A DNA stretch of 64,000 bases from Micropterix aruncella. Taxonomy: Eukaryota; Arthropoda; Insecta; Lepidoptera; Micropterigidae. The position numbers and the translations under genes were made by a program. Under the pieces are notes generated by a model, which saw nothing but the letters and a program-made list of their open reading frames with translations, was not told where the DNA came from and ran no database searches. Below, piece by piece: positions 22,019-32,690 of this stretch (positions are counted from its first letter, which is position 1; each line of letters opens with the position of its first letter). The DNA is taken from contig OX155965.1 of assembly GCA_944548615.1 (NCBI GenBank), positions 25,720,946-25,784,945 of the forward strand, read 5' to 3'.

Positions 22019-22749
22019 GAGTAGTACTGGCCGCGCCGAATTTCTCGGTCCCTCGCCCACGTGCTCAGATCGCGCGTATTGCATTTATTGAACACCAATG
22101 CACCATAATCAATAAAAGTCACTATAATCGACTTTTTCTCTACCAGGGTCTTTAGTATCAATACCATCCCATTTCCATGAGCTTTTCGAACCACAGTCTC
22201 GTACTTTAGTCAGCTTCTGACAATTTTATTACTATTACCTATGCTTTCTATACGTTGGACGAATTCTATAGCTGTGCTGAATCGTTTGTAGTTAAATAGT
22301 ATTTGTATATTAGATTTAAAAAGTTTAGGGTATGAAATGCTATTTTATAATATTGATAGGTTTTTTTTAATTATACGTTTCAGGCGTTTTAGTTGTTAAG
22401 TTGACTTTTGAAACGGTATTATTTCCAAATTATGTTGGAATTTAATTAGTGGATCATTAAACATTTATTTTTTTATATTTTTTTGTTTTGTTTTTTATTT
22501 TTATTATTTTCTCTTTTTGATGCGATTAATTTTTATTTTATTTTGTTATGGTCTTTAATTTGACACTATAGCCACTATTTATATTTCTACTATGGTTTTT
22601 CATTTTGAAATTTAACTAATATGTAATTTATCTAATCTGTATTTTTACTTGACGATTTCACCAGATTAGGTATCTTTGTTGTAGATATCTAGTCTTTTTT
22701 GAAAAATAAATTATGATTATGATTATGATGATGATTAATTGTCATAATA
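22019..22749. other. AT-rich gap
   Basis: T-rich non-coding DNA ending in (TGATTA)n-like TTATGATTATGATTATGATG (about 22711-22733). Confidence 0.3.
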
Positions 22750-23660
22750 CTGATCTCTACTCCTGCTTCTTCTATCTCCATGGTGCAAGACTCTGGAACG
22801 ATGGACTCATGGACATTGTGTCTTAAAATAATAAAGAAAAGTTTTTGCAATTATTTATTTATATATTATTATATACGTATATATATAAAGTATATATTGA
22901 ATATAGGTAGATACGTTTTCTATATATGTATGTGTGTGTGTATGTGTATATATTTTTTTTACATGTATGAGTGTGTATTTATATATAAATGTATATATTT
23001 ATTATAATGCCTATGTAGGTAATTATCCTTTTATTATTTTATTATTACCGCTTTACTAATTAACATTAGATGTCTTTCCTTTAATTTTTTTTAATTATGT
23101 TGCTAAATATTTTTTAATTATTTTAACCGAAAGTTTATAAAAATGTGTACTATGTAATAAATATAAGACTGGTATCACTTCAGAACAGAATGTAGTCTAG
23201 TGGATCTGATAAAATCCATCAAATCTGTACTTTTTTTGATTCGCAAACAATGATTAAGTATTTGCTCTTTTCAACACTGTATTATTTATGTCAACATTGT
23301 AAATTTTTATTTTGGATTTAAATAAAAAAATAAATAAAAAAATATCCTAGCAAATATACGAAACTCGCCTTCATTAGAATCATTCAAGACTCAAAAAGTA
23401 CTACTTTTTTTAAGAAGTAACTATTTCTTCCCCTTCTCTCTCCTTCCTCCCAATTTCCTCTCCTCGGGCAATCTTAGCTTTTTATAAAGTAGTTTGTATC
23501 TTATGAAGATAAACTTATTTTTTTATTAAATAAATCTTTCTACACCGCGCGCATGTACCACTGCACGGTGATTAGGTTAGTTGTAAGACATTGCCATGTG
23601 GCAATAAACTCGCCATTTTGTATTATTTTTTTAGTATAAATAAAAAGTTTATTAATAATA
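22750..23660 (+). mobile_element. LINE family B copy with a ~530-bp insertion
   Basis: CCATGGTGCAAGACTCTGGA (22780) matches the coding end of the family B LINE (inverse of 3480-3500). Its continuation, CTAGCAAATATACGAAACTC, appears only at 23346. The 3' part has TTTCCTCTCCTCGGGCA, GGCAATAAACTCGCC and a (TTAATAA) tail to about 23660. The DNA between about 22806 and 23343 is AT-rich, ends in TAAATAAAAAAATAAATAAA and looks like another retroelement inserted in the same orientation. Confidence 0.7.
22866..22990. repeat. TA/TG microsatellite
   Basis: Runs of TATATA and TGTGTGTGTGTATG lie inside the insertion that splits the family B LINE. Confidence 0.8.
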
Positions 23661-23949
23661 ATGTTATCATTAGTATTACTAATTACAACTCTTCTAATGA
23701 TTAAGACGGACACGCGTTCCGCTAGAGAATTAATTTATTTAGACCTTTAAGTAAGTTTTAACTGTTTTCGATTACTATTATTAGTCAAGGTTCTTACATA
23801 TCAATTCCAAGTTTAAAAATACGTATAATTACAGTAGAATTCCAATTAACCAAATTAATAGGGACCGCACCACATTCCGATACTTAAAAAAAAACAGATA
23901 ATTGTTTTTTTTTTCGAAAAAGGCCCCATTTTCATTAATTACTGTATGT

Positions 23950-24190
23950 TTGTTAAAAGAGGGGGCAAAAACTATTTTAAAGAAAAAGAGCTTTAAAAAG
24001 TTGCATGTGGTCCCACTCGGGCTGACGCTTCATCCACTTCAGTTTCAAGGCAGGCAAATGCTTCACAAGGTGATGGTCCCGTGTTTTTTTCAACTTCGAC
24101 ATTAAGGTCACCTTCTTCCTCGACACTTTCTTTTCCTATAGTGCTGTTCTATTATTCTCCTCAATAAGAAGGTGACTTATCATCCCCAAG
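23950..24190 (-). pseudogene. Tigger/pogo transposase C-terminal relic
   Basis: The minus strand reads GKESVEEEGDLNVEVEKNTG then PSPCEAFACLETEV. A shift gives KLKWMKRQPEWDHMQ. The acidic linker, EAFxCLExxxxWxxxQ and WDHMQL resemble the end of jerky/Tigger-type transposases. At least one frameshift is needed. Assignment is by pattern and by its place between Tigger-like ends. Confidence 0.5.
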
Positions 24191-24508
24191 GACAATGAAG
24201 GGCTCTCTAGACGATCAATCATGCTTGTCAAGCATCGCGTCCCGGGCTGGGAGGGGATCCTAAACCGCAGGAAATATGCCAATATATATTTTATAATATT
24301 TACGAAAAATGGTTTTAAAATTGTGTAGTTTTAAAACCAGGGAGTCAATCATTCATCAATCAATTACATCTAATTACTTAACGTGACTCCATGGTACAAA
24401 CTACAAAATTAGGCATTTTTGGTAAATATTTAAAAAAAAATGCATATTTCCTGCGGTTTACAATCCCCTCTCTGCCCGCGACGCGAAACTTGTCAAGCAT
24501 GCTTGATC

Positions 24509-25154
24509 GTCTAGAGCAGGGGTCTCTCCAAACTACGGCCCGCGGGCCAAATCCGGCCCGCCGGGGTTATCAATCCGGCCCGCGACAGCTAATGACCAGT
24601 GCCATCAATCCGGCACGCGACAGATAATGGCTTATTGTTGTTTGCTGCTGTTACGATAACACTTCACGGGAGATAGAACGATCATATTTCGTTAAAACTT
24701 CCTCAGGTGACGGGTTCGCCCGATGTAGTTGAGAGTTCTAGTTGTTGTTATAATAAGTTGGATAAAAAGACACAGAATTATAATAACTCGGTTGTATTTA
24801 CTTGCTAGGTAAAGCTTAATGACAAGTATAATACGCAGAAAATTTAACAAGCATAATACCTAACGAATAATTGAAATGAATACCACTAACATTATAAACA
24901 TATCAACATACAACATATAAACAATATAACATACAAAATTGTAATGAAATTTATGTAATTGTAATTTTCCACTGACAACAGTTTGTAATTTGGACAAAAT
25001 TATGTATTAGTCAATGGAGGAAAGTGGGGGGGGGGGGGGTCTGGACTGCCGACTGAATTGCTGGGAGACAGATTTCACGTTTTGGCCCTTGGAACTTACG
25101 GGAGGAATCAGTATGGCCCTAAGGCTGGAAAGTTTGGAGACCCATGGTCTAGAG
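24509..25154. mobile_element. hAT-type element (630 bp) with exact 8-bp duplication
   Basis: CAGGGGTCTC...CCAAACT at 24517 and the inverse AGTTTGGAGACCCATG ending 25146 are bounded by GTCTAGAG on both sides (24509-24516, 25147-25154). The termini, the CGGCCCGCGGGCC block next to the left end and the 8-bp duplication identify a non-autonomous hAT. It contains a G14 tract (25026-25039) and a fragment of repeat R53. Confidence 0.85.
24655..24740 (-). repeat. R53 repeat fragment within the hAT
   Basis: Read on the minus strand it gives CGGGCGAACCCGTCACCT, GAGGAAGTTTTAAC and GTTCTATCTCCCGTGAAGTG, as at 53862-53945. DNA up to about 25010 may belong to the same insertion. Confidence 0.6.
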
Positions 25155-25644
25155 AGCCCCAACACGCATATACAGAATCATTATTTTGCGAATACGTTGC
25201 GAGTACGAATACGTAATTTTTTTTTCCTTCTTAATTTCGGATAATCAGCGTTTTGGATAATCTGAGTTCGGATAATTGAAGTTCTACAGTACTCAAAAGT
25301 GGTGTCTTTACAACTAGACATTTTTATTTATGTATAAACAGTGTTTATCAGCAGTGTGTTTGCATCGCAGCTGCAGCAATGTGCTTTTTGCAGTCGCTAT
25401 CGACTAACTATTTACAAATGCCCCTGAAGCGTAAACCAATTTACTAGGAGACAATTTTACAAGGACTACGTTATAATCTACGTAGGCTGCGATGCGCTTG
25501 GCATAATAACACATATAACCGGACGCTCGGAAGCACTTTCGTTTGGAGGCGTGCATGATTAAAGCTCGTGGTATAATTACGCCATCCCCGCATCATTGAC
25601 CATCTATAAGCTGCAACTACAACATTGACCGTGCATAAGCTTAT

Positions 25645-26060
25645 TCATCGAGAGCGAGAGGATAGGGCGAGTTAAGTATCAAGCGCCAATAGAATTCCTC
25701 CCGTTTGTTCGTCACTATTATAAACTCATCGAGGTTTTACACGAAGTACTGAAACTGAGAAATCGGGTAAGTAATCCACCTACTGATAATAGCACAAACA
25801 CAAAAATAATAATTCTTGCTGATAGAAACGAAAACATTTCTAGAAATTTATTAGAAAAATCCATTTAAAAAATCATCGAGAGCGAGAGGCTAGGGCGAGT
25901 TAAGTACCGAGCGTTTATAGAATTCTTTCAGTTTGTTCGTCATTTTAAAGTAAAGGAGATCTGTACGCCGAGAGAAGACCACAGCACAAAGCCAAAAAAA
26001 TAATTCTAGCCGATGAAACGAATATATTACTAGAAATTATTAGCAAAAATCATAAATAAC
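25645..26060. repeat. Two-unit tandem duplication, period 228 bp
   Basis: TCATCGAGAGCGAGAGG, TAGGGCGAGTTAAGTA and TTTGTTCGTCA occur at 25645 and again at 25873. Both units end with a segment containing AATAATTCT and TAGAAAT. The second unit is shorter. Confidence 0.75.
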
Positions 26061-26731
26061 TTAGTAAGTTATTGCGAGGATAGAATAACATAGTAAGCTG
26101 TATAAAAAAACTCAAGCACTTAAATTATTATCCACGTAAAACACGTATATATGTAATACGTATAATATGTAATATGTAATAAACGCAAATACGCATATTC
26201 AAACAAGGATTACGTATATAACTCAGACTGTGGTCCAAACGTATGAATTAACGTGACGCCTAACGCCTAACGGTAGTTGCCGTGCCGTAATGTTAAATCA
26301 TAATGTTATTTTATTACGCTGCGACCTTGGAATCTCGCTTCTAACATGACAGCATTAAGTTGTATGCGTACGGTTATATTCGGACACATAAATCATGTTT
26401 AAACTACAGTATACTGTTATTTCCGTTTTATCCGAATGGATAATATTGATACATATAATCGAGTAATGGAATTTCAACAAAATTCCTTATAATTCAACAA
26501 TATTACGACTGAAATATCGTTATTCTGTATAAAACTGTAATAATAAATGGTAATGTGAGAATTAATCCAATATTTTTCTCAGTGCACGTTAACATATATG
26601 TTCTGGGGTTGACTGAAGGAAAATACACCAGTTTACTTCATTTTAGTAGAAGGATTACATCTGCATATTTTCCTCTATGTACATAATACCATTGATTATA
26701 TAGCGTATGAAACAAATAGACTGATTAACAT
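26061..26731. other. AT-rich gap
   Basis: ACGTATA-rich stretch near 26140-26180. No gene seen. Confidence 0.3.
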
Positions 26732-26905
26732 TAAAACGCGTGGTGTAAGCATTACCCCATACATGTCACAAAAATTAAGTCCATTCAAATACGCCGGCAC
26801 GTATTTGTCGGTAACTATTACGCATCGGTGTAATGTGCCGCGCAATATAATGGACTTTATTTTTGTGATATATGGAGTAATGCTGACGCCATGCATTTCA
26901 TTGTT
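26732..26905. repeat. Foldback, arms about 55 bp
   Basis: GTAAGCATTACCCCATACAT and CACAAAAATTAAGTCCATT on the left pair with AATGGACTTTATTTTTGTG and ATATATGGAGTAATGCTGAC on the right, with a few mismatches. Within the loop GGCAC and GTGCC pair again. The overlapping open frames on both strands here are a by-product of this symmetry. Confidence 0.75.
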
Positions 26906-27079
26906 GAGCAGTCTGACCATGTTTTCGAGTTCTGTATTGCATCCACTGTCTACTGATAAATTTTCAGCTTTTCCAAAACACTTTGGGGGTACTAATTAAA
27001 ATTTATTTTATTTATTTTTATTTTTTTATTACCTAAATGTATACAGCATATTCACTTTATAAAAGAATATTTTATAAAA

Positions 27080-27253
27080 TTACACCTTTCCTAGTACGCC
27101 AGCGCCAGGTGTCCCGAAGTCTGGTCTGACTCTACTCCAGCATTCTATGGCCAAAATACTGTCTGATCTGAAAGTATCAGCTTTTATGAAACTCTTGCAC
27201 TGTTTTATCGCTGCTTCTTGGACTAGGTATTGCATTGCAGGCATGTATTTCAT
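27080..27253 (-). CDS. Unrecognised 57-codon ORF
   Basis: A minus-strand ATG at 27253 opens MKYMPAMQYLVQEAAIKQCK, continues FIKADTFRSDSILAIECWSR and ends GTPGAGVLGKV with TAA. Composition is balanced and protein-like, unlike chance frames nearby, and CAG preceded by a T-rich run lies 20 bp upstream. I do not recognise it. It may be a terminal exon or a fragment of a transposon gene. Confidence 0.3.
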   Translation of the reverse strand: MKYMPAMQYLVQEAAIKQCKSFIKADTFRSDSILAIECWSRVRPDFGTPGAGVLGKV

Positions 27254-27376
27254 TATTGATCAATAACTGAACAATCACACACAATGTTTTTGTTAATTTT
27301 CAAAAACAAGCAAGCGAGAAAACGAACACAGCCAAATATTTCAAATCGACGCAATAATTGCGTCGATTATAATATA

Positions 27377-27596
27377 CTAGCTGCTCCCCGCGGTTTCACC
27401 TGCGTGGTGATGGAAAATTGTGATAATGATGATAGAAAACTATATATCTTTATACATTATAGCCTATGTGTTATTCTGATGTGTAAGCTATATTGTAAAG
27501 TTTCATTAAAATCCATTCAGTAGTTTTTGCGTGAAAGAGTAACAAACATCCATACATACATTCTTACAAACTTTCGCGTTTATAATAGTAGTAGGA
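27377..27596 (-). mobile_element. Helitron-like element H2 (220 bp)
   Basis: Read on the minus strand it begins TCCTACTACTATTATAAACG and ends GAAACCGCGGGGAGCAGCTA then G before T. It lies between A and T without duplication. The same 3' half is at 48602-48737. Confidence 0.8.
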
Positions 27597-27976
27597 TGCT
27601 ATATACGCAATCAATCGAGCAATTATTGTACAGCGCGAAATCAATTCGCAGAAAAACTGTACAATCAATACAAAATCACTGCAACACGTCGTCGACACAC
27701 CTTTGTCATATTAATTGAACGATAATAATTATAATTAAACAGACTAACACGTTGCACGCATTTGGTCTAGCGAGCTGCACCGGCTATTGAATGAAGGCGG
27801 GCGGTAGCCTGCTGTTAGACCGTGAAAATAATTGCGAATTATTTCATAGGTTAATAAAGTATGAGCGAAATGTCAGCGAGTATGCAACATGCGTAATTGC
27901 GATGCGCATGGATAAACCGCTGACATGACTGCTTCAATGAAATACTCGCATTTTGCACTGGGCAATCGGTGCTATT
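27597..27976. other. No recognised feature
   Basis: Moderate GC, no open frame of interest. Confidence 0.3.
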
Positions 27977-28796
27977 GGCCCGTATTCCGTTTCTCGCAGG
28001 TGCCTAAATTGGGGTCTATAAAATCTGGGGGCTAAAACAACGCTTAATTTTGAAGTAACGTTTGGTATTCTCTTTTATGGGTCCTAACTGGCGCGTGCTT
28101 ATGTAGAGACCATCAGGTGCTTAAATTGACGTTAAGCACCGTCGAGACCTTTTTTGGTATTCGTTTCTACACCTGTCATGGCGGATGGGTCTTGTTCGGG
28201 GTTTTATCTAAGAACGGTCTAAAATCGACCAGTCTTCGTCTGACAGCCGTGTAACTTGGTTTTGTTTGTGATTCCGAAAACTTTTCGTGATGCAATTTTT
28301 TTTTTTTAATATGTATATTTTTTTAATTTAAACATACAGCTGTTATAATAAATTTGGTACAAAATTATTAGGTTAAAAAAATAAAGCTAATTACATGTTC
28401 CCACTTAAACATTTATAATTTAAACACAACAATATCATATTTTTTTTGCATAATAAACACACATAGGGAGAGGTAGGAACTGGGAAGAAACGGGTTATAA
28501 TAAGTAAATAAAATTTTATGTAAATACACGTTCCATAATATAATCATACATATTCTTTAAAGATATTTTTGAATAAATATTATTATTAATATATTATATT
28601 TTGTTGTTATTGTATTTTCAAAGATGTTTGCTCAGCATTAGCTTTTAAATCCAAGAAGGGATGATGAGCGTAAATAGATTATCGTAAGAAACCGTTTATT
28701 CATATCTATATCTCGCCCTGAAAATCCTGTGTATTTTTTTTGCAAGTCATGTTAAATCATCCTGTATATTTTTGTTTAGGCACATTCTCCTTATTA

Positions 28797-28856
28797 TTGT
28801 GACTATCAAACTAATTTAGAGACCTCTGTGACTATCAAACTAATTTAGAGACCGCA
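28797..28856. repeat. Direct tandem duplication, 29-bp period
   Basis: GACTATCAAACTAATTTAGA then GACC occurs twice (28801 and 28830) immediately before the LINE fragment. Confidence 0.85.
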
Positions 28857-29590
28857 ATAAGAACCCAGCAAACAATCTGCACGCGGCAATCCCGAACTAT
28901 ACATTTTGACGTCCCTCGAATGCAGACCACTTTTGGGCAGAGGCATTTTGTGTACATAGCCCCCAGGATCTTTAATATGCTAGATGAAGATTTAAAAATG
29001 TATGTGCCGAAGTCTTCTTCTTCTTTTAAAGCCAAAATTGATTCCTGGCTAAAATTTGACGCCCGGCAAAATATCCACAAATTAATATACCGAGACAATT
29101 ATCCCTGACATTTCTTATTATTATTATTATTTTCTTTGACTTTTTTATTTTTATTTATTACTATTACTTATTCATAAATTTTGGTGACTATTGTTTGATA
29201 TCATTTGACATTTTATTTTATTTTTATTTTACTGACACGATAATTTATTTTTGTGTTTTATTTCCTATTGTGATCATTAGTTAGTGATTATTAGTTATAA
29301 TTTGTAATGGTGACGGGAATATATAAATATTTCTTTTCCTTTTTATTTATTTATTTTTTTATTATTCATTGCCGAATATATGTGATATAAAAACTAGAGA
29401 GCTAGCTGCCCTGGAACAAGTCCTGGCACTTAGTTGGGCAGCAGCAGTACTTAAATGCTAATGCTCATATCGGCCGTGTTTAATTTTAATTTTAATTATA
29501 TATATTTTTTTATTGATATGATTATTAGTGATACTTGTGCACTTGTAAATGAATTGTTAAATTAATTAATTAAATAAATAAATAAATAAA
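28852..29590 (+). mobile_element. LINE family I fragment with 3' UTR and (AAAT)n tail
   Basis: The frame is open from 28852 to the TGA at 29106-29108. RTQQTICTRQSRTIHFDVPR, FGQRHFVYIAPRIFNML and FKAKIDSWL form a typical reverse-transcriptase C-terminal segment (paired APRIFN and FK..L motifs). The 3' UTR includes CTGGAACAAGTCCTGGCACT and ends in (AAAT)n at 29570-29590. Confidence 0.7.
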
Positions 29591-29860
29591 TTGTTTGTTA
29601 TTTTATTTGAAAACAAACGAAAACGGGAATCGACACACAAACACGAAACGGCGCGGCGGCGAGCGATCGGGCGACTGACCGGGCGGCGAGCTGTCAAAAT
29701 TAAGACCCCGCTTTAGAACGGCCATAGACAAAACTAAAATTTTAAGATTTAAGACCGGTTCTTAATATTGATGAAACGGAACGAAGGTGCTTAAGTTCTT
29801 TCTTCGTTCGTTCTTTTAGCACCAGCTTAGTTTAAGCCCGTGAGAAACGGAAAACGGGCC

Positions 29861-30212
29861 ACTGCGTCCTTCCAGTGGGCTTTCTGTTCTATTTTAAGCC
29901 GCTTTCAATATCAAAGTTCGAAGAGACAATATGAATAATTGTGGCTTCGAATGACTTGCTTTACTCGGGAGGAACCTTTGTTATTTCAATGTTATTCACT
30001 AAAACTAGAGAAACTAGAATGTTGTCATTTAGAGCCGATATAACGTGCTTTAAAAACAAAATCAGATAGCATTTGAAATATTTCACATAAATTCCCCTTA
30101 ACTCGCCCTTTTAACCCTTTAGGTGTTGATTTATTTAAATAAATAAAGAAGTCGAAGCGAAACGTATTGAGCGATCACTGCGTTAAACAAAAGAAATTTT
30201 ATTTTCTATTTA
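29861..30212. other. Degenerate LINE B remnant and AT-rich DNA
   Basis: TTTAAAAACAAAATCAGATA then GCATTTGAAAT (about 30050-30080) matches the family B C-terminus (compare 4455-4482). A ~45-bp segment near 29998 (ACTAAAAC, CTAGAATG, TTAGAGCCG) is repeated at about 30578, on the other side of the Helitron. Confidence 0.45.
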
Positions 30213-30564
30213 TTTAAATATATATAAAAAGAGGTCTTAGTAAGTCTGTTTGTCTGTCCGAGCTTAATAGACCGGTCACAATGAAAGTTGGCTTATATAG
30301 ATATTTTTTCATGGAGAATGTGTTTATACTATCCGCTTTGTTGTAGGTGGCGCTGCAGTACATCAACTATTATACCGGTCAACCGATCGCCATGAATATT
30401 GGTATACATAGGTATTTGAGCCCGGATAATATTTTTACGCGATCTACTTGGTTGTAGCTCGCCATTATACGGCGCTGCAGCTCATCAACTTCTATACCGT
30501 TCAACCGATCGCCATGAACCCGCCGTGAACGTCACCCGGGCAACACCGGGTAATAATCCACTAG
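30213..30564 (+). mobile_element. Helitron-like element H3
   Basis: The 3' end has the hairpin CACCCGGGCAACACCGGGT followed by AATAATCCACTAG and T, a classic Helitron terminus. The 5' end near AAATATATATAAAAAGAGGT is less certain. Internally GCGCTGCAG and CCGATCGCCATGAA occur twice. It shares its 3' end with 13965-14099. Confidence 0.65.
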
Positions 30565-30813
30565 TTTTAAAATAAATCACTAAAACCAGTATCTAGAATG
30601 TTTGGTTATTAGAGCCGGATTTTTTTAATACGTGGACATTGTATTCTGTTGTTCAAACAAGCATATAAATATACATATATACACAAATTAACAAAGAAAG
30701 AGCATATTGATACTTACTTGTATATAATGTGTTCGGGATGGTCGCGCTTTTTTGGGATGGTCGGGCGATTCTTTATATTAAACTGAATAAAATAAACGTT
30801 TTTTTTCTACTTC

Positions 30814-31266
30814 GGGGCCGTCCACGTATTACGTAATCACGGTTTTGGGATTTTCGACCTCAACGTAATCAGCGGCCTGACCCCCTTCCCCCCCCCCGCC
30901 CCCACCCAGATTACGTAATCTACCGAATTTGTGAAAAATGCGAAGAATCGTGAACCCAGCGCTTGTAAAGTGTTTGAAGACGGTAAGTGGAAAAAAACAT
31001 TTTAAATTGTTTTTACAAATGTATTTTATTGATTCAAAGTAATTACAAATACACAAAATTTCAATCGTCAGACTGCAGTGGCTGTAAAGGCAATATTAAA
31101 GAGAAAAAAATATTTGAGAATGCATCTAAAATGCACATTTAAGGTGTAGTGACCAAAGTTGATTATGTAATCAGGACTGACACCTTCTCCCCCTCCCTAC
31201 GTAATCTAGCGTAAGCCTCAGCTCCAACCCCCCCCCCCCCCCCCCACTCGGTGATTGGACGGCCCC
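30814..31266. mobile_element. GGGGCCGTCC-TIR element (453 bp)
   Basis: GGGGCCGTCCACGTATTACG at the left and the inverse CGGTGATTGGACGGCCCC at the right. The inverted symmetry extends to TTACGTAATC blocks and C-rich runs on both sides (about 30885-30908 and 31228-31245). No ORF. The target duplication is unclear, so the superfamily is left open. Confidence 0.65.
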
Positions 31267-31765
31267 TTAAGAGATTTTTGATTAGTGGGGATTATTCTAC
31301 ACGAAAAACTGGGTGGTAAATCATTTACAAATTTTATTGGTTTGAGTCTTTATTATGAGAAAAAATACTGACTATACCGGCGATCGCAAAATGATTACAA
31401 TGCCCTACACTTTTGTCCTTCCGAGCCGGATTTTAGATATAAACATCTTCCTTCGTCGTTACCTAATTGCAGACTTGCAGAAGGCTATTCCAGCATCCGA
31501 TTACACGTACCAATTAACTAAGGATGTGTCCATAAAAGTCGCGGCGCTATAGTAATCCGGGGCGGGCCCCCTGCGAGTGGCAAACCTGATATAGCGCATC
31601 AATAAGCTAGATATACTATAATCATGGACGCATTCCAACTAGTTTTACGAGGAGATGCTGGCAGGAGCCGTCGCCAAAGGAGAACCGCTTGGTCGAGTTG
31701 AATTGTTACGAATGCTACACTAGGGGATGGATGACAGAGAGAAGACTATCCATTCGGTTAACTTA
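31267..31765. other. Unassigned
   Basis: A 65-codon plus frame (31355-31552) has no recognised motif. Confidence 0.3.
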
Positions 31766-32690
31766 AAATAGAATAGAATAGAATAGAATAACTTGATTGT
31801 GCTATAAAAAACATAACTTAATGAACATTACACTGCTTTTATAAAAAATACAATTTATGCACAAATGGCGGACTTATCGCTATAGCGATATCTTACAGCC
31901 AACCATTTGATAAAATAATTCCTAATTTTCACAGTACAATACACAAAGAAGTAGTAAAGTTAAATTTAAAATAAACTTAAACAAATATATTTCAGTAACT
32001 TATGCTAAGTTTGCCCAGGGAAGGATAAAGGAGAGGTCAAGGTGAGGTATTTAGTTAGTGGCTGTGTAAAAATAAATGTTTCTGTAACAATTTTTTGAAA
32101 GTATGCAACGAAGATGCATGCCTGATAGAGTGAGGGAGCTGATTCCATAATAGAGCAGAATGGACTGTAAAAGAGAACGTGTAAACAGAAGAATGATGTA
32201 TCGGAATGGCGAGTGTGTTATCACGGCTTGATCTAAGTGGAAGGCCGTGGCCTCCCAAAGGGTGGAAATTCTCCTTGAGATAGGAGGGTGAAGTGGGGTT
32301 ATTGAGTATGTTGTAGAGTAGCGACAACGTATGCAAATTTCTTCGATCGCGAATAGGAAGCCAATGAAGTTGATCACGAAAGCAGCTAACGTGGTCGAAC
32401 TTTCGCAAATTAAAAACACACCTGAGTAAGATATTTTGCAGACGCTCCAGCTTGTTCAGAATAACCTCACTGGCATCTATATAACAAACATCACCGTAGT
32501 CAAGTATAAGCGTTAAGAGAGTAGACATAATCATTTTTTTATGTGACATGGGGAGAAATCTTTGAAGCCGCCGAAGACTATGAAAACCATGGAAAATGCG
32601 ACGACTTACTTGGGTTACTTGATCTTGCCAAGAAAGATGATAAAAAAAAACTGAATTTGACTTGTGATGTTTGCGATGCTTATGTCTTAA
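31766..32690 (-). mobile_element. LINE family C, 5'-truncated, minus strand
   Basis: The minus-strand reading is open for about 200 codons from near 32670. It has LSWQDQVTQVSRRIFHGFHS then LRRLQRFLPMSHKKM, followed by the 164-codon frame at 32055-32549 with LDYGDVCYIDAS, LNKLERLQNILLRCVF, HWLPIRDRRNLHTLSLLYNI and FTVHSALLWNQLPHSIRHA. This is the C-terminal region of a CR1/Jockey-like reverse transcriptase. The 3' UTR has AAGTCCGCCATTTGTGC and a (TATTC)n tail at 31768-31792. It is intact at its 3' end and truncated at its 5' end. Confidence 0.8.

Larger units (their letters stand above)
24199..25160. mobile_element. AGGGCTCT-TIR MITE, second copy, inside the Tigger
   Basis: AGGGCTCTCTAGACGATCAA starts at 24199. 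The inverse right arm CAAGCATGCTTGATCGTCTA at 24493-24512 is cut by the hAT and resumes as AGAGCCCC at 25151-25160. Both internal flanks match the copy at 8683-9084 (CGCAGGAAATATGCCAATAT, TAACGTGACTCC). Confidence 0.8.
23832..25289. mobile_element. Tigger/pogo-like element, outermost of a nest
   Basis: Ends CAGTAGAATTCCAATTAACC (23832) and, inverted, CTGTAGAACTTCAATTATCC (ending 25289) resemble Tigger-type termini. TA flanks both sides (23830-23831, 25290-25291). The interior has a transposase relic on the minus strand and is split by the MITE at 24199-25160. Confidence 0.7.
27977..29860. mobile_element. Long-TIR DNA element containing a LINE
   Basis: GGCCCGTATTCCGTTTCTCG at the left and the inverse GAGAAACGGAAAACGGGCC at the right (to 29860) mark the ends. 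Similarity continues inward for about 250-300 bp: AATTGGGGTCT, TGACAGC and GATTCCGAAAACTTTTCG have inverse partners near 29710, 29690 and 29615. The target duplication is unresolved. The centre (about 28300-29590) is filled by later retroelements, including a LINE at 28852. Confidence 0.6.

Noticed and set aside
26696..26999. Overlapping ORFs on both strands
   Set aside because: They arise from the imperfect palindrome at 26732-26905 and share no known motif.
30213..30564. Target duplication around Helitron H3 (the ~45-bp match at 29998 and 30578)
   Set aside because: The matching segments lie too far from the element ends and are too diverged to be an insertion duplication. They are probably two copies of a minor repeat.
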